64,000 nt of DNA from Icerya purchasi (lineage: Eukaryota; Arthropoda; Insecta; Hemiptera; Monophlebidae), in contig CM077115.1 of the NCBI GenBank assembly GCA_039619475.1, positions 591,877,643 through 591,941,642 of the forward strand, in the 5' to 3' direction. Positions 24,969 through 40,441 of the stretch are shown here, in pieces. The position numbers were made by a program, and so were the translations under genes. The stretch's first letter is position 1, and each line of letters begins with the position of its first letter. The notes under the pieces are model-generated. The model made no database searches, had not been told where the DNA came from, and worked only from the letters and a program-made list of their open reading frames with translations.

Positions 24969-25867
24969 TTTATATGTTTAATATGAATATATAAACAGGA
25001 GCCGTTTATGTGTAATAATAATAATTTTTGTACTCACAGATAATAAGTCCGCTTAAAATTATTTGATCGTAAATGGTATTGATAATCGTCTTCCACGCAC
25101 AAAAAAAAGTTATCACTGTATACTTAGAAAAAACAGTAAACCAACCATTCTCGTCGCCACTTTTATGTCTTGAATTTGATACTTGATTATATAATTAAGA
25201 TACGTGAGTTCATATTGATAAAAAACATGATTCTTTTAACATTACATTTGATTATCGTTTTATATAGAAAAAAGTAACATAAGTACAAGAATACATAAGT
25301 ACATGATACATGATAGAATGAATAACAATAATATATATATATATACTAACCCGATCACGATATATCGATATAATAATTGATACTAAATAATATGTTACAT
25401 AATAAAATGAAAATACATAACAACTAATATTATTTTCATAAAAATTTTAATAAAGCCAATAAGGAAGAAGCTTTTCTTGTTTTGTTTAATAATGAAGCGA
25501 GCGGCTCATAAAAAAATAATAATAATTAGAAAAATCGACTCGACAATACTTGATGGGTGTTTTGTAGAGGACAAGAAAAAGTAAAGAAGTAAGTTGAAAA
25601 ACAGAAGCGATTAATTAATTTTCTACTGTGAAATAGTATTTAATAAAAAAAGGAAAAGAACCATCAACGGCTACAACCACTTTGTAATTAACATGTTTAT
25701 TAGTCACAAAACACGTTTTAACCGAAATTAAATTGATGGAATTGATTTCCTGCTGTTCCCCATCGCAATCACAATCGTAATGGTCGTATCCAATCTCTTC
25801 CCATAATTGCTGCTCGATTATTCTCATTTGTGATATAAAAGATTCCCTGTATAGAGCGGTTTTTGAA

Positions 25868-27179
25868 TCATACTTGAACTGAACATTCACCACAACATTC
25901 AAAAATTTCTTGTATATATGTATAGAATGATCTAATTTTTGATTTAAATTTTTTCTGCAAATTTAGTGTATCGAATAAATTACAGGGTAATATTGATATT
26001 GCAGCCCCACAGTCAACTTGTAATTTAACTGGCTGGCCATCTAAATAAACAGTTGCATAATAGCGATCAGAATTAGAATTACAATTTTTAATATTATAAA
26101 TATCAGATATAGGTATAGGTTCTACAAAATTAGATTCACTATTATGTTTTTTCTGGTTAGATTTCGATTTCATGAGTGTTGAGATGCATACTTTCTCAAC
26201 ATGGCCTTTCTTATTACAGCTTTTACATGAAAGTGTATTTTTATCACGTTTGCAGTCTTTTGCAAGATGATTATCATATCCGCAATACATACATAATCTA
26301 TCAATTCCAAGGTGTTGATAATTAATTTTTCGCTTAAACGAGTTCGATCGCGCACGATTTTGATAATTTTGATTTAATCGAGTTTGGCTTTGGTGCCTCT
26401 GGTAGTTAAAATTACGATTTTTCGAACAAGGTTTATGTGTTGATATTTTATTAACTTCAGTAGGTGATGATACTTGTCGATTATTAGCTATTTCTTTTGA
26501 TACATTAATAGCAACCTCATGTGTTAACGCTACTTCTTTAATATCTTTGAAGGTTTTTTTATTTGATTGTATAGCTTTTTGTCGCATATTTTCATCTCTT
26601 AATCCTCGTATAAATTGTGATAGCAAAAATATGTCAGAAATATCAGCCTCACATTTTGGACAATATAATTCACATTTAGTTATATACTTCTGTAACTCGC
26701 CGATGTAGTCTGTTACTGATTCGTGGCTTTTTTGTAATGCTGATAAAAATTTATGTCGTTGTAGTAATGCATTTTTTTGGTGGACATCGCTCTGCAGTAT
26801 ATCGTTTAACAATTTCACTATATGATGTATCCGTCACTTTATCTGGTGCTAACATATTTACAATTTTAGAATAATGTTCAGGACCTATCGAATTGAGTAA
26901 TGTTTGCTGTTTATCTATATCAGATGCGATATCAGCTACATTGAAATATATCTCTAATCGTTCTATATATTGTTTGAAATTCTCTCTTGATTCGTCAAAT
27001 GTTTCAAATTTGTAATCTTTTGTTTCTCGCATTTTAGATATAGAAGACGAAGGTTTGTTTATTAACTGTTTAACTAAATTCATATATTCCATTTGCATTT
27101 TCATTTGCTTCTCTAATATTGATTCTAAATCTTTAACATCGACAACTGCCGTGTTGGTTTCCGGGTTTGAATCTGTCAT
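25868..27179 (-). pseudogene. gag: gag-protease pseudogene, unit 25423-27635
   Basis: The halves are at 26751-27179 and 25868-26818, with the QCR haplotype. The LTR has the TATATATGG variant (near 27572), matching the unit three places earlier but without its 1 bp loss in gag. Confidence 0.85.
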
Positions 27180-28080
27180 TTTATATGTTTAATATGAATA
27201 TATAAACAGGAGCCGTTTACGTGTAATAATAATAATTTTTGTACTCACAGATAATAAGTCCGCTTAAAATTATTTGATCGTAAATGGTATTGATAATCGT
27301 CTTCCGCGCACAAAAAAAAGTTATCACTGTATACTTAGAAAAAACAGTAAACCAACCATTCTCGTCGCCACTTTTATGTCTTGAATTTGATACTTGATTA
27401 TATAATTAAGATACGTGAGTTCATATTGATAAAAAACATGATTCTTTTAACATTACATTTGATTATCGTTTTATATAGAAAAAAGTAACATAAGTACAAG
27501 AATACATAAGTACATGATACATGATAGAATGAATAACAATAATATATATATATATACTAACCCGATCACGATATATATGGATATAATAATTGATACTAAA
27601 TAATATGTTACATAATAAAATGAAAATACATAACAACTAATATTATTTTCATAAAAATTTTAATAAAGCCAATAAGGAAGAAGCTTTTCTTGTTTTGTTT
27701 AATAATGAAGCGAGCGGCTCATAAAAAAATAATAATAATTAGAAAAATCGACTCGACAATACTTGATGGGTGTTTTGTAGAGGACAAGAAAAAGTAAAGA
27801 AGTAAGTTGAAAAACAGAAGCGATTAATTAATTTTCTACTGTGAAATAGTATTTAATAAAAAAAGGAAAAGAACCATCAACGGCTACAACCACTTTGTAA
27901 TTAACATGTTTATTAGTCACAAAACACGTTTTAACCGAAATTAAATTGATGGAATTGATTTCCTGCTGTTCCCCATCGCAATCACAATCGTAATGGTCGT
28001 ATCCAATCTCTTCCCATAATTGCTGCTCGATTATTCTCATTTGTGATATAAAAGATTCCCTGTATAGAGCGGTTTTTGAA

Positions 28081-29392
28081 TCATACTTGAACTGAACATT
28101 CACCACAACATTCAAAAATTTCTTGTATATATGTATAGAATGATCTAATTTTTGATTTAAATTTTTTCTGCAAATTTAGTGTATCGAATAAATTACAGGG
28201 TAATATTGATATTGCAGCCCCACAGTCAACTTGTAATTTAACTGGCTGGCCATCTAAATAAACAGTTGCATAATAGCGATCAGAATTAGAATTACAATTT
28301 TTAATATTATAAATATCAGATATAGGTATAGGTTCTACAAAATTAGATTCACTATTATGTTTTTTCTGGTTAGATTTCGATTTCATGAGTGTTGAGATGC
28401 ATACTTTCTCAACATGGCCTTTCTTATTACAGCTTTTACATGAAAGTGTATTTTTATCACGTTTGCAGTCTTTTGCAAGATGATTATCATATCCGCAATA
28501 CATACATAATCTATCAATTCCAAGGTGTTGATAATTAATTTTTCGCTTAAACGAGTTCGATCGCGCACGATTTTGATAATTTTGATTTAATCGAGTTTGG
28601 CTTTGGTGCCTCTGGTAGTTAAAATTACGATTTTTCGAACAAGGTTTATGTGTTGATATTTTATTAACTTCAGTAGGTGATGATACTTGTCGATTATTAG
28701 CTATTTCTTTTGATACATTAATAGCAACCTCATGTGTTAACGCTACTTCTTTAATATCTTTGAAGGTTTTTTTATTTGATTGTATAGCTTTTTGTCGCAT
28801 ATTTTCATCTCTTAATCCTCGTATAAATTGTGATAGCAAAAATATGTCAGAAATATCAGCCTCACATTTTGGACAATATAATTCACATTTAGTTATATAC
28901 TTCTGTAACTCGCCGATGTAGTCTGTTACTGATTCGTGGCTTTTTTGTAATGCTGATAAAAATTTATGTCGTTGTAGTAATGCATTTTTTTGGTGGACAT
29001 CGCTCTGCAGTATATCGTTTAACAATTTCACTATATGATGTATCCGTCACTTTATCTGGTGCTAACATATTTACAATTTTAGAATAATGTTCAGGACCTA
29101 TCGAATTGAGTAATGTTTGCTGTTTATCTATATCAGATGCGATATCAGCTACATTGAAATATATCTCTAATCGTTCTATATATTGTTTGAAATTCTCTCT
29201 TGATTCGTCAAATGTTTCAAATTTGTAATCTTTTGTTTCTCGCATTTTAGATATAGAAGACGAAGGTTTGTTTATTAACTGTTTAACTAAATTCATATAT
29301 TCCATTTGCATTTTCATTTGCTTCTCTAATATTGATTCTAAATCTTTAACATCGACAACTGCCGTGTTGGTTTCCGGGTTTGAATCTGTCAT
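28081..29392 (-). pseudogene. gag: gag-protease pseudogene, unit 27636-29846
   Basis: The halves are at 28964-29392 and 28081-29031, with the QCR haplotype. No private protein change is seen. Confidence 0.85.
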
Positions 29393-30291
29393 TTTATATG
29401 TTTAATATGAATATATAAACAGGAGCCGTTTACGTGTAATAATAATAATTTTTGTACTCACAGATAATAAGTCCGCTTAAAATTATTTGATCGTAAATGG
29501 TATTGATAATCGTCTTCCGCGCACAAAAAAAAGTTATCACTGTATACTTAGAAAAAACAGTAAACCAACCATTCTCGTCGCCACTTTTATGTCTTGAATT
29601 TGATACTTGATTATATAATTAAGATACGTGAGTTCATATTGATAAAAAACATGATTCTTTTAACATTACATTTGATTATCGTTTTATATAGAAAAAAGTA
29701 ACATAAGTACAAGAATACATAAGTACATGATACATGATAGAATGAATAACAATAATATATATATATATACTAACCCGATCACGATATATCGATATAATAA
29801 TTGATACTAAATAATATGTTACATAATAAAATGAAAATACATAACAACTAATATTATTTTCATAAAAATTTTAATAAAGCCAATAAGGAAGAAGCTTTTC
29901 TTGTTTTGTTTAATAATGAAGCGAGCGGCTCATAAAAAAATAATAATAATTAGAAAAATCGACTCGACAATACTTGATGGGTGTTTTGTAGAGGACAAGA
30001 AAAAGTAAAGAAGTAAGTTGAAAAACAGAAGCGATTAATTAATTTTCTACTGTGAAATAGTATTTAATAAAAAAAGGAAAAGAACCATCAACGGCTACAA
30101 CCACTTTGTAATTAACATGTTTATTAGTCACAAAACACGTTTTAACCGAAATTAAATTGATGGAATTGATTTCCTGCTGTTCCCCATCGCAATCACAATC
30201 GTAATGGTCGTATCCAATCTCTTCCCATAATTGCTGCTCGATTATTCTCATTTGTGATATAAAAGATTCCCTGTATAGAGCGGTTTTTGAA

Positions 30292-31603
30292 TCATACTTG
30301 AACTGAACATTCACCACAACATTCAAAAATTTCTTGTATATATGTATAGAATGATCTAATTTTTGATTTAAATTTTTTCTGCAAATTTAGTGTATCGAAT
30401 AAATTACAGGGTAATATTGATATTGCAGCCCCACAGTCAACTTGTAATTTAACTGGCTGGCCATCTAAATAAACAGTTGCATAATAGCGATCAGAATTAG
30501 AATTACAATTTTTAATATTATAAATATCAGATATAGGTATAGGTTCTACAAAATTAGATTCACTATTATGTTTTTTCTGGTTAGATTTCGATTTCATGAG
30601 TGTTGAGATGCATACTTTCTCAACATGGCCTTTCTTATTACAGCTTTTACATGAAAGTGTATTTTTATCACGTTTGCAGTCTTTTGCAAGATGATTATCA
30701 TATCCGCAATACATACATAATCTATCAATTCCAAGGTGTTGATAATTAATTTTTCGCTTAAACGAGTTCGATCGCGCACGATTTTGATAATTTTGATTTA
30801 ATCGAGTTTGGCTTTGGTGCCTCTGGTAGTTAAAATTATGATTTTTCGAACGAGGTTTATGTGTTGATATTTTATTAACTTCAGTAGGTGATGATACTGG
30901 TCGATTATTAGCTATTTCTTTTGATACATTAATAGCAACCTCATGTGTTAACGCTACTTCTTTAATATCCTTGAAGGTTTTTTTATTTGATTGTATAGCT
31001 TTTTGTCGCATATTTTCATCTCTTAATCCTCGTATAAATTGTGATAGCAAAAATATGTCAGAAATATCAGCCTCACATTTTGGACAATATAATTCACATT
31101 TAGTTATATACTTCTGTAACTCGCCGATGTAGTCTGTTACTGATTCGTGGCTTTTTTGTAATGCTGATAAAAATTTATGTCGTTGTAGTAATGCATTTTT
31201 TTGGTGGACATCGCTCTGCAGTATATCGTTTAACAATTTCACTATATGATGTATCCGTCACTTTATCTGGTGCTAACATATTTACAATTTTAGAATAATG
31301 TTCAGGACCTATCGAATTGAGTAATGTTTGCTGTTTATCTATATCAGATGCGATATCAGCTACATTGAAATATATCTCTAATCGTTCTATATATTGTTTG
31401 AAATTCTCTCTTGATTCGTCAAATGTTTCAAATTTGTAATCTTTTGTTTCTCGCATTTTAGATATAGAAGACGAAGGTTTGTTTATTAACTGTTTAACTA
31501 AATTCATATATTCCATTTGCATTTTCATTTGCTTCTCTAATATTGATTCTAAATCTTTAACATCGACAACTGCCGTGTTGGTTTCCGGGTTTGAATCTGT
31601 CAT
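30292..31603 (-). pseudogene. gag: gag-protease pseudogene, unit 29847-32057
   Basis: The halves are at 31175-31603 and 30292-31242, with the PRH haplotype and the ATATCCTTG variant that usually travels with it. Confidence 0.85.
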
Positions 31604-32502
31604 TTTATATGTTTAATATGAATATATAAACAGGAGCCGTTTACGTGTAATAATAATAATTTTTGTACTCACAGATAATAAGTCCGCTTAAAATTATTTG
31701 ATCGTAAATGGTATTGATAATCGTCTTCCGCGCACAAAAAAAAGTTATCACTGTATACTTAGAAAAAACAGTAAACCAACCATTCTCGTCGCCACTTTTA
31801 TGTCTTGAATTTGATACTTGATTATATAATTAAGATACGTGAGTTCATATTGATAAAAAACATGATTCTTTTAACATTACATTTGATTATCGTTTTATAT
31901 AGAAAAAAGTAACATAAGTACAAGAATACATAAGTACATGATACATGATAGAATGAATAACAATAATATATATATATATACTAACCCGATCACGATATAT
32001 CGATATAATAATTGATACTAAATAATATGTTACATAATAAAATGAAAATACATAACAACTAATATTATTTTCATAAAAATTTTAATAAAGCCAATAAGGA
32101 AGAAGCTTTTCTTGTTTTGTTTAATAATGAAGCGAGCGGCTCATAAAAAAATAATAATAATTAGAAAAATCGACTCGACAATACTTGATGGGTGTTTTGT
32201 AGAGGACAAGAAAAAGTAAAGAAGTAAGTTGAAAAACAGAAGCGATTAATTAATTTTCTACTGTGAAATAGTATTTAATAAAAAAAGGAAAAGAACCATC
32301 AACGGCTACAACCACTTTGTAATTAACATGTTTATTAGTCACAAAACACGTTTTAACCGAAATTAAATTGATGGAATTGATTTCCTGCTGTTCCCCATCG
32401 CAATCACAATCGTAATGGTCGTATCCAATCTCTTCCCATAATTGCTGCTCGATTATTCTCATTTGTGATATAAAAGATTCCCTGTATAGAGCGGTTTTTG
32501 AA

Positions 32503-33814
32503 TCATACTTGAACTGAACATTCACCACAACATTCAAAAATTTCTTGTATATATGTATAGAATGATCTAATTTTTGATTTAAATTTTTTCTGCAAATTTA
32601 GTGTATCGAATAAATTACAGGGTAATATTGATATTGCAGCCCCACAGTCAACTTGTAATTTAACTGGCTGGCCATCTAAATAAACAGTTGCATAATAGCG
32701 ATCAGAATTAGAATTACAATTTTTAATATTATAAATATCAGATATAGGTATAGGTTCTACAAAATTAGATTCACTATTATGTTTTTTCTGGTTAGATTTC
32801 GATTTCATGAGTGTTGAGATGCATACTTTCTCAACATGGCCTTTCTTATTACAGCTTTTACATGAAAGTGTATTTTTATCAAGTTTGCAGTCTTTTGCAA
32901 GATGATTATCATATCCGCAATACATACATAATCTATCAATTCCAAGGTGTTGATAATTAATTTTTCGCTTAAACGAGTTCGATCGCGCACGATTTTGATA
33001 ATTTTGATTTAATCGAGTTTGGCTTTGGTGCCTCTGGTAGTTAAAATTACGATTTTTCGAACAAGGTTTATGTGTTGATATTTTATTAACTTCAGTAGGT
33101 GATGATACTTGTCGATTATTAGCTATTTCTTTTGATACATTAATAGCAACCTCATGTGTTAACGCTACTTCTTTAATATCTTTGAAGGTTTTTTTATTTG
33201 ATTGTATAGCTTTTTGTCGCATATTTTCATCTCTTAATCCTCGTATAAATTGTGATAGCAAAAATATGTCAGAAATATCAGCCTCACATTTTGGACAATA
33301 TAATTCACATTTAGTTATATACTTCTGTAACTCGCCGATGTAGTCTGTTACTGATTCGTGGCTTTTTTGTAATGCTGATAAAAATTTATGTCGTTGTAGT
33401 AATGCATTTTTTTGGTGGACATCGCTCTGCAGTATATCGTTTAACAATTTCACTATATGATGTATCCGTCACTTTATCTGGTGCTAACATATTTACAATT
33501 TTAGAATAATGTTCAGGACCTATCGAATTGAGTAATGTTTGCTGTTTATCTATATCAGATGCGATATCAGCTACATTGAAATATATCTCTAATCGTTCTA
33601 TATATTGTTTGAAATTCTCTCTTGATTCGTCAAATGTTTCAAATTTGTAATCTTTTGTTTCTCGCATTTTAGATATAGAAGACGAAGGTTTGTTTATTAA
33701 CTGTTTAACTAAATTCATATATTCCATTTGCATTTTCATTTGCTTCTCTAATATTGATTCTAAATCTTTAACATCGACAACTGCCGTGTTGGTTTCCGGG
33801 TTTGAATCTGTCAT
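32503..33814 (-). pseudogene. gag: gag-protease pseudogene, unit 32058-34268
   Basis: The halves are at 33386-33814 and 32503-33453, with the QCR haplotype. Arg191, just after the first zinc knuckle, is Leu. The LTR has the GATTATTTT variant. Confidence 0.85.
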
Positions 33815-34713
33815 TTTATATGTTTAATATGAATATATAAACAGGAGCCGTTTACGTGTAATAATAATAATTTTTGTACTCACAGATAATAAGTCCGCTT
33901 AAAATTATTTGATCGTAAATGGTATTGATAATCGTCTTCCGCGCACAAAAAAAAGTTATCACTGTATACTTAGAAAAAACAGTAAACCAACCATTCTCGT
34001 CGCCACTTTTATGTCTTGAATTTGATACTTGATTATATAATTAAGATACGTGAGTTCATATTGATAAAAAACATGATTATTTTAACATTACATTTGATTA
34101 TCGTTTTATATAGAAAAAAGTAACATAAGTACAAGAATACATAAGTACATGATACATGATAGAATGAATAACAATAATATATATATATATACTAACCCGA
34201 TCACGATATATCGATATAATAATTGATACTAAATAATATGTTACATAATAAAATGAAAATACATAACAACTAATATTATTTTCATAAAAATTTTAATAAA
34301 GCCAATAAGGAAGAAGCTTTTCTTGTTTTGTTTAATAATGAAGCGAGCGGCTCATAAAAAAATAATAATAATTAGAAAAATCGACTCGACAATACTTGAT
34401 GGGTGTTTTGTAGAGGACAAGAAAAAGTAAAGAAGTAAGTTGAAAAACAGAAGCGATTAATTAATTTTCTACTGTGAAATAGTTTTTAATAAAAAAAGGA
34501 AAAGAACCATCAACGGCTACAACCACTTTGTAATTAACATGTTTATTAGTCACAAAACACGTTTTAACCGAAATTAAATTGATGGAATTGATTTCCTGCT
34601 GTTCCCCATCGCAATCACAATCGTAATGGTCGTATCCAATCTCTTCCCATAATTGCTGCTCGATTATTCTCATTTGTGATATAAAAGATTCCCTGTATAG
34701 AGCGGTTTTTGAA

Positions 34714-36025
34714 TCATACTTGAACTGAACATTCACCACAACATTCAAAAATTTCTTGTATATATGTATAGAATGATCTAATTTTTGATTTAAATTTTTT
34801 CTGCAAATTTAGTGTATCGAATAAATTACAGGGTAATATTGATATTGCAGCCCCACAGTCAACTTGTAATTTAACTGGCTGGCCATCTAAATAAACAGTT
34901 GCATAATAGCGATCAGAATTAGAATTACAATTTTTAATATTATAAATATCAGATATAGGTATAGGTTCTACAAAATTAGATTCACTATTATGTTTTTTCT
35001 GGTTAGATTTCGATTTCATGAGTGTTGAGATGCATACTTTCTCAACATGGCCTTTCTTATTACAGCTTTTACATGAAAGTGTATTTTTATCACGTTTGCA
35101 GTCTTTTGCAAGATGATTATCATATCCGCAATACATACATAATCTATCAATTCCAAGGTGTTGATAATTAATTTTTCGCTTAAACGAGTTCGATCGCGCA
35201 CGATTTTGATAATTTTGATTTAATCGAGTTTGGCTTTGGTGCCTCTGGTAGTTAAAATTACGATTTTTCGAACAAGGTTTATGTGTTGATATTTTATTAA
35301 CTTCAGTAGGTGATGATACTTGTCGATTATTAGCTATTTCTTTTGATACATTAATAGCAACCTCATGTGTTAACGCTACTTCTTTAATATCTTTGAAGGT
35401 TTTTTTATTTGATTGTATAGCTTTTTGTCGCATATTTTCATCTCTTAATCCTCGTATAAATTGTGATAGCAAAAATATGTCAGAAATATCAGCCTCACAT
35501 TTTGGACAATATAATTCACATTTAGTTATATACTTCTGTAACTCGCCGATGTAGTCTGTTACTGATTCGTGGCTTTTTTGTAATGCTGATAAAAATTTAT
35601 GTCGTTGTAGTAATGCATTTTTTTGGTGGACATCGCTCTGCAGTATATCGTTTAACAATTTCACTATATGATGTATCCGTCACTTTATCTGGTGCTAACA
35701 TATTTACAATTTTAGAATAATGTTCAGGACCTATCGAATTGAGTAATGTTTGCTGTTTATCTATATCAGATGCGATATCAGCTACATTGAAATATATCTC
35801 TAATCGTTCTATATATTGTTTGAAATTCTCTCTTGATTCGTCAAATGTTTCAAATTTGTAATCTTTTGTTTCTCGCATTTTAGATATAGAAGACGAAGGT
35901 TTGTTTATTAACTGTTTAACTAAATTCATATATTCCATTTGCATTTTCATTTGCTTCTCTAATATTGATTCTAAATCTTTAACATCGACAACTGCCGTGT
36001 TGGTTTCCGGGTTTGAATCTGTCAT
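34714..36025 (-). pseudogene. gag: gag-protease pseudogene, unit 34269-36478
   Basis: The halves are at 35597-36025 and 34714-35664, with the QCR haplotype. The leader has ATGTG and the LTR has GATTATTTT. The LTR 5' edge has lost 3 bp, so TGTTATG becomes AGTTATG. Confidence 0.85.
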
Positions 36026-36921
36026 TTTATATGTTTAATATGAATATATAAACAGGAGCCGTTTATGTGTAATAATAATAATTTTTGTACTCACAGATAA
36101 TAAGTCCGCTTAAAATTATTTGATCGTAAATGGTATTGATAATCGTCTTCCGCGCACAAAAAAAAGTTATCACTGTATACTTAGAAAAAACAGTAAACCA
36201 ACCATTCTCGTCGCCACTTTTATGTCTTGAATTTGATACTTGATTATATAATTAAGATACGTGAGTTCATATTGATAAAAAACATGATTATTTTAACATT
36301 ACATTTGATTATCGTTTTATATAGAAAAAAGTAACATAAGTACAAGAATACATAAGTACATGATACATGATAGAATGAATAACAATAATATATATATATA
36401 TACTAACCCGATCACGATATATCGATATAATAATTGATACTAAATAATATGTTACATAATAAAATGAAAATACATAACTAATATTATTTTCATAAAAATT
36501 TTAATAAAGCCAATAAGGAAGAAGCTTTTCTTGTTTTGTTTAATAATGAAGCGAGCGGCTCATAAAAAAATAATAATAATTAGAAAAATCGACTCGACAA
36601 TACTTGATGGGTGTTTTGTAGAGGACAAGAAAAAGTAAAGAAGTAAGTTGAAAAACAGAAGCGATTAATTAATTTTCTACTGTGAAATAGTTTTTAATAA
36701 AAAAAGGAAAAGAACCATCAACGGCTACAACCACTTTGTAATTAACATGTTTATTAGTCACAAAACACGTTTTAACCGAAATTAAATTGATGGAATTGAT
36801 TTCCTGCTGTTCCCCATCGCAATCACAATCGTAATGGTCGTATCCAATCTCTTCCCATAATTGCTGCTCGATTATTCTCATTTGTGATATAAAAGATTCC
36901 CTGTATAGAGCGGTTTTTGAA

Positions 36922-38233
36922 TCATACTTGAACTGAACATTCACCACAACATTCAAAAATTTCTTGTATATATGTATAGAATGATCTAATTTTTGATTTA
37001 AATTTTTTCTGCAAATTTAGTGTATCGAATAAATTACAGGGTAATATTGATATTGCAGCCCCACAGTCAACTTGTAATTTAACTGGCTGGCCATCTAAAT
37101 AAACAGTTGCATAATAGCGATCAGAATTAGAATTACAATTTTTAATATTATAAATATCAGATATAGGTATAGGTTCTACAAAATTAGATTCACTATTATG
37201 TTTTTTCTGGTTAGATTTCGATTTCATGAGTGTTGAGATGCATACTTTCTCAACATGGCCTTTCTTATTACAGCTTTTACATGAAAGTGTATTTTTATCA
37301 CGTTTGCAGTCTTTTGCAAGATGATTATCATATCCGCAATACATACATAATCTATCAATTCCAAGGTGTTGATAATTAATTTTTCGCTTAAACGAGTTCG
37401 ATCGCGCACGATTTTGATAATTTTGATTTAATCGAGTTTGGCTTTGGTGCCTCTGGTAGTTAAAATTACGATTTTTCGAACAAGGTTTATGTGTTGATAT
37501 TTTATTAACTTCAGTAGGTGATGATACTTGTCGATTATTAGCTATTTCTTTTGATACATTAATAGCAACCTCATGTGTTAACGCTACTTCTTTAATATCT
37601 TTGAAGGTTTTTTTATTTGATTGTATAGCTTTTTGTCGCATATTTTCATCTCTTAATCCTCGTATAAATTGTGATAGCAAAAATATGTCAGAAATATCAG
37701 CCTCACATTTTGGACAATATAATTCACATTTAGTTATATACTTCTGTAACTCGCCGATGTAGTCTGTTACTGATTCGTGGCTTTTTTGTAATGCTGATAA
37801 AAATTTATGTCGTTGTAGTAATGCATTTTTTTGGTGGACATCGCTCTGCAGTATATCGTTTAACAATTTCACTATATGATGTATCCGTCACTTTATCTGG
37901 TGCTAACATATTTACAATTTTAGAATAATGTTCAGGACCTATCGAATTGAGTAATGTTTGCTGTTTATCTATATCAGATGCGATATCAGCTACATTGAAA
38001 TATATCTCTAATCGTTCTATATATTGTTTGAAATTCTCTCTTGATTCGTCAAATGTTTCAAATTTGTAATCTTTTGTTTCTCGCATTTTAGATATAGAAG
38101 ACGAAGGTTTGTTTATTAACTGTTTAACTAAATTCATATATTCCATTTGCATTTTCATTTGCTTCTCTAATATTGATTCTAAATCTTTAACATCGACAAC
38201 TGCCGTGTTGGTTTCCGGGTTTGAATCTGTCAT
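36922..38233 (-). pseudogene. gag: gag-protease pseudogene, unit 36479-38686
   Basis: The halves are at 37805-38233 and 36922-37872, with the QCR haplotype. It carries the same 3 bp LTR-edge loss, ATGTG leader and GATTATTTT marks as its upstream neighbour, so the two are a recent adjacent duplication. Confidence 0.85.
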
Positions 38234-39129
38234 TTTATATGTTTAATATGAATATATAAACAGGAGCCGTTTATGTGTAATAATAATAATTTTTGTACTC
38301 ACAGATAATAAGTCCGCTTAAAATTATTTGATCGTAAATGGTATTGATAATCGTCTTCCGCGCACAAAAAAAAGTTATCACTGTATACTTAGAAAAAACA
38401 GTAAACCAACCATTCTCGTCGCCACTTTTATGTCTTGAATTTGATACTTGATTATATAATTAAGATACGTGAGTTCATATTGATAAAAAACATGATTATT
38501 TTAACATTACATTTGATTATCGTTTTATATAGAAAAAAGTAACATAAGTACAAGAATACATAAGTACATGATACATGATAGAATGAATAACAATAATATA
38601 TATATATATACTAACCCGATCACGATATATCGATATAATAATTGATACTAAATAATATGTTACATAATAAAATGAAAATACATAACTAATATTATTTTCA
38701 TAAAAATTTTAATAAAGCCAATAAGGAAGAAGCTTTTCTTGTTTTGTTTAATAATGAAGCGAGCGGCTCATAAAAAAATAATAATAATTAGAAAAATCGA
38801 CTCGACAATACTTGATGGGTGTTTTGTAGAGGACAAGAAAAAGTAAAGAAGTAAGTTGAAAAACAGAAGCGATTAATTAATTTTCTACTGTGAAATAGTT
38901 TTTAATAAAAAAAGGAAAAGAACCATCAACGGCTACAACCACTTTGTAATTAACATGTTTATTAGTCACAAAACACGTTTTAACCGAAATTAAATTGATG
39001 GAATTGATTTCCTGCTGTTCCCCATCGCAATCACAATCGTAATGGTCGTATCCAATCTCTTCCCATAATTGCTGCTCGATTATTCTCATTTGTGATATAA
39101 AAGATTCCCTGTATAGAGCGGTTTTTGAA

Positions 39130-40441
39130 TCATACTTGAACTGAACATTCACCACAACATTCAAAAATTTCTTGTATATATGTATAGAATGATCTAATTT
39201 TCGATTTAAATTTTTTCTGCAAATTTAGTGTATTGAATAAATTACAGGGTAATATTGATATTGCAGCCCCACAGTCAACTTGTAATTTAACTGGCTGGCC
39301 ATCTAAATAAACAGTTGCATAATAGCGATCAGAATTAGAATTACAATTTTTAATATTATAAATATCAGATATAGGTATAGGTTCTACAAAATTAGATTCA
39401 CTATTATGTTTTTTCTGGTTAGATTTCGATTTCATGAGTGTTGAGATGCATACTTTCTCAACATGGCCTTTCTTATTACAGCTTTTACATGAAAGTGTAT
39501 TTTTATCACGTTTGCAGTCTTTTGCAAGATGATTATCATATCCGCAATACATACATAATCTATCAATTCCAAGGTGTTGATAATTAATTTTTCGCTTAAA
39601 CGAGTTCGATCGCGCACGATTTTGATAATTTTGATTTAATCGAGTTTGGCTTTGGTGCCTCTGGTAGTTAAAATTACGATTTTTCGAACAAGGTTTATGT
39701 GTTGATATTTTATTAACTTCAGTAGGTGATGATACTTGTCGATTATTAGCTATTTCTTTTGATACATTAATAGCAACCTCATGTGTTAACGCTACTTCTT
39801 TAATATCTTTGAAGGTTTTTTTATTTGATTGTATAGCTTTTTGTCGCATATTTTCATCTCTTAATCCTCGTATAAATTGTGATAGCAAAAATATGTCAGA
39901 AATATCAGCCTCACATTTTGGACAATATAATTCACATTTAGTTATATACTTCTGTAACTCGCCGATGTAGTCTGTTACTGATTCGTGGCTTTTTTGTAAT
40001 GCTGATAAAAATTTATGTCGTTGTAGTAATGCATTTTTTTGGTGGACATCGCTCTGCAGTATATCGTTTAACAATTTCACTATATGATGTATCCGTCACT
40101 TTATCTGGTGCTAACATATTTACAATTTTAGAATAATGTTCAGGACCTATCGAATTGAGTAATGTTTGCTGTTTATCTATATCAGATGCGATATCAGCTA
40201 CATTGAAATATATCTCTAATCGTTCTATATATTGTTTGAAATTCTCTCTTGATTCGTCAAATGTTTCAAATTTGTAATCTTTTGTTTCTCGCATTTTAGA
40301 TATAGAAGACGAAGGTTTGTTTATTAACTGTTTAACTAAATTCATATATTCCATTTGCATTTTCATTTGCTTCTCTAATATTGATTCTAAATCTTTAACA
40401 TCGACAACTGCCGTGTTGGTTTCCGGGTTTGAATCTGTCAT
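39130..40441 (-). pseudogene. gag: gag-protease pseudogene, unit 38687-40897
   Basis: The halves are at 40013-40441 and 39130-40080, with the QCR haplotype. Asp283 is Asn. The 2 bp gain above the start codon is present, as in the unit ending at 14390. Two private changes at about 39200 and 39232 alter CpG state in opposite directions. Confidence 0.85.

Larger units (their letters stand above)
23224..29846 (-). repeat. Three-unit higher-order repeat, copy 2
   Basis: It has the same ordered markers as 16602-23223, and is 1 bp longer because it lacks the one-base loss near 20330. The next unit (29847 onward) is PRH without the 12 bp loss, so the series does not repeat a third time. Confidence 0.75.
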
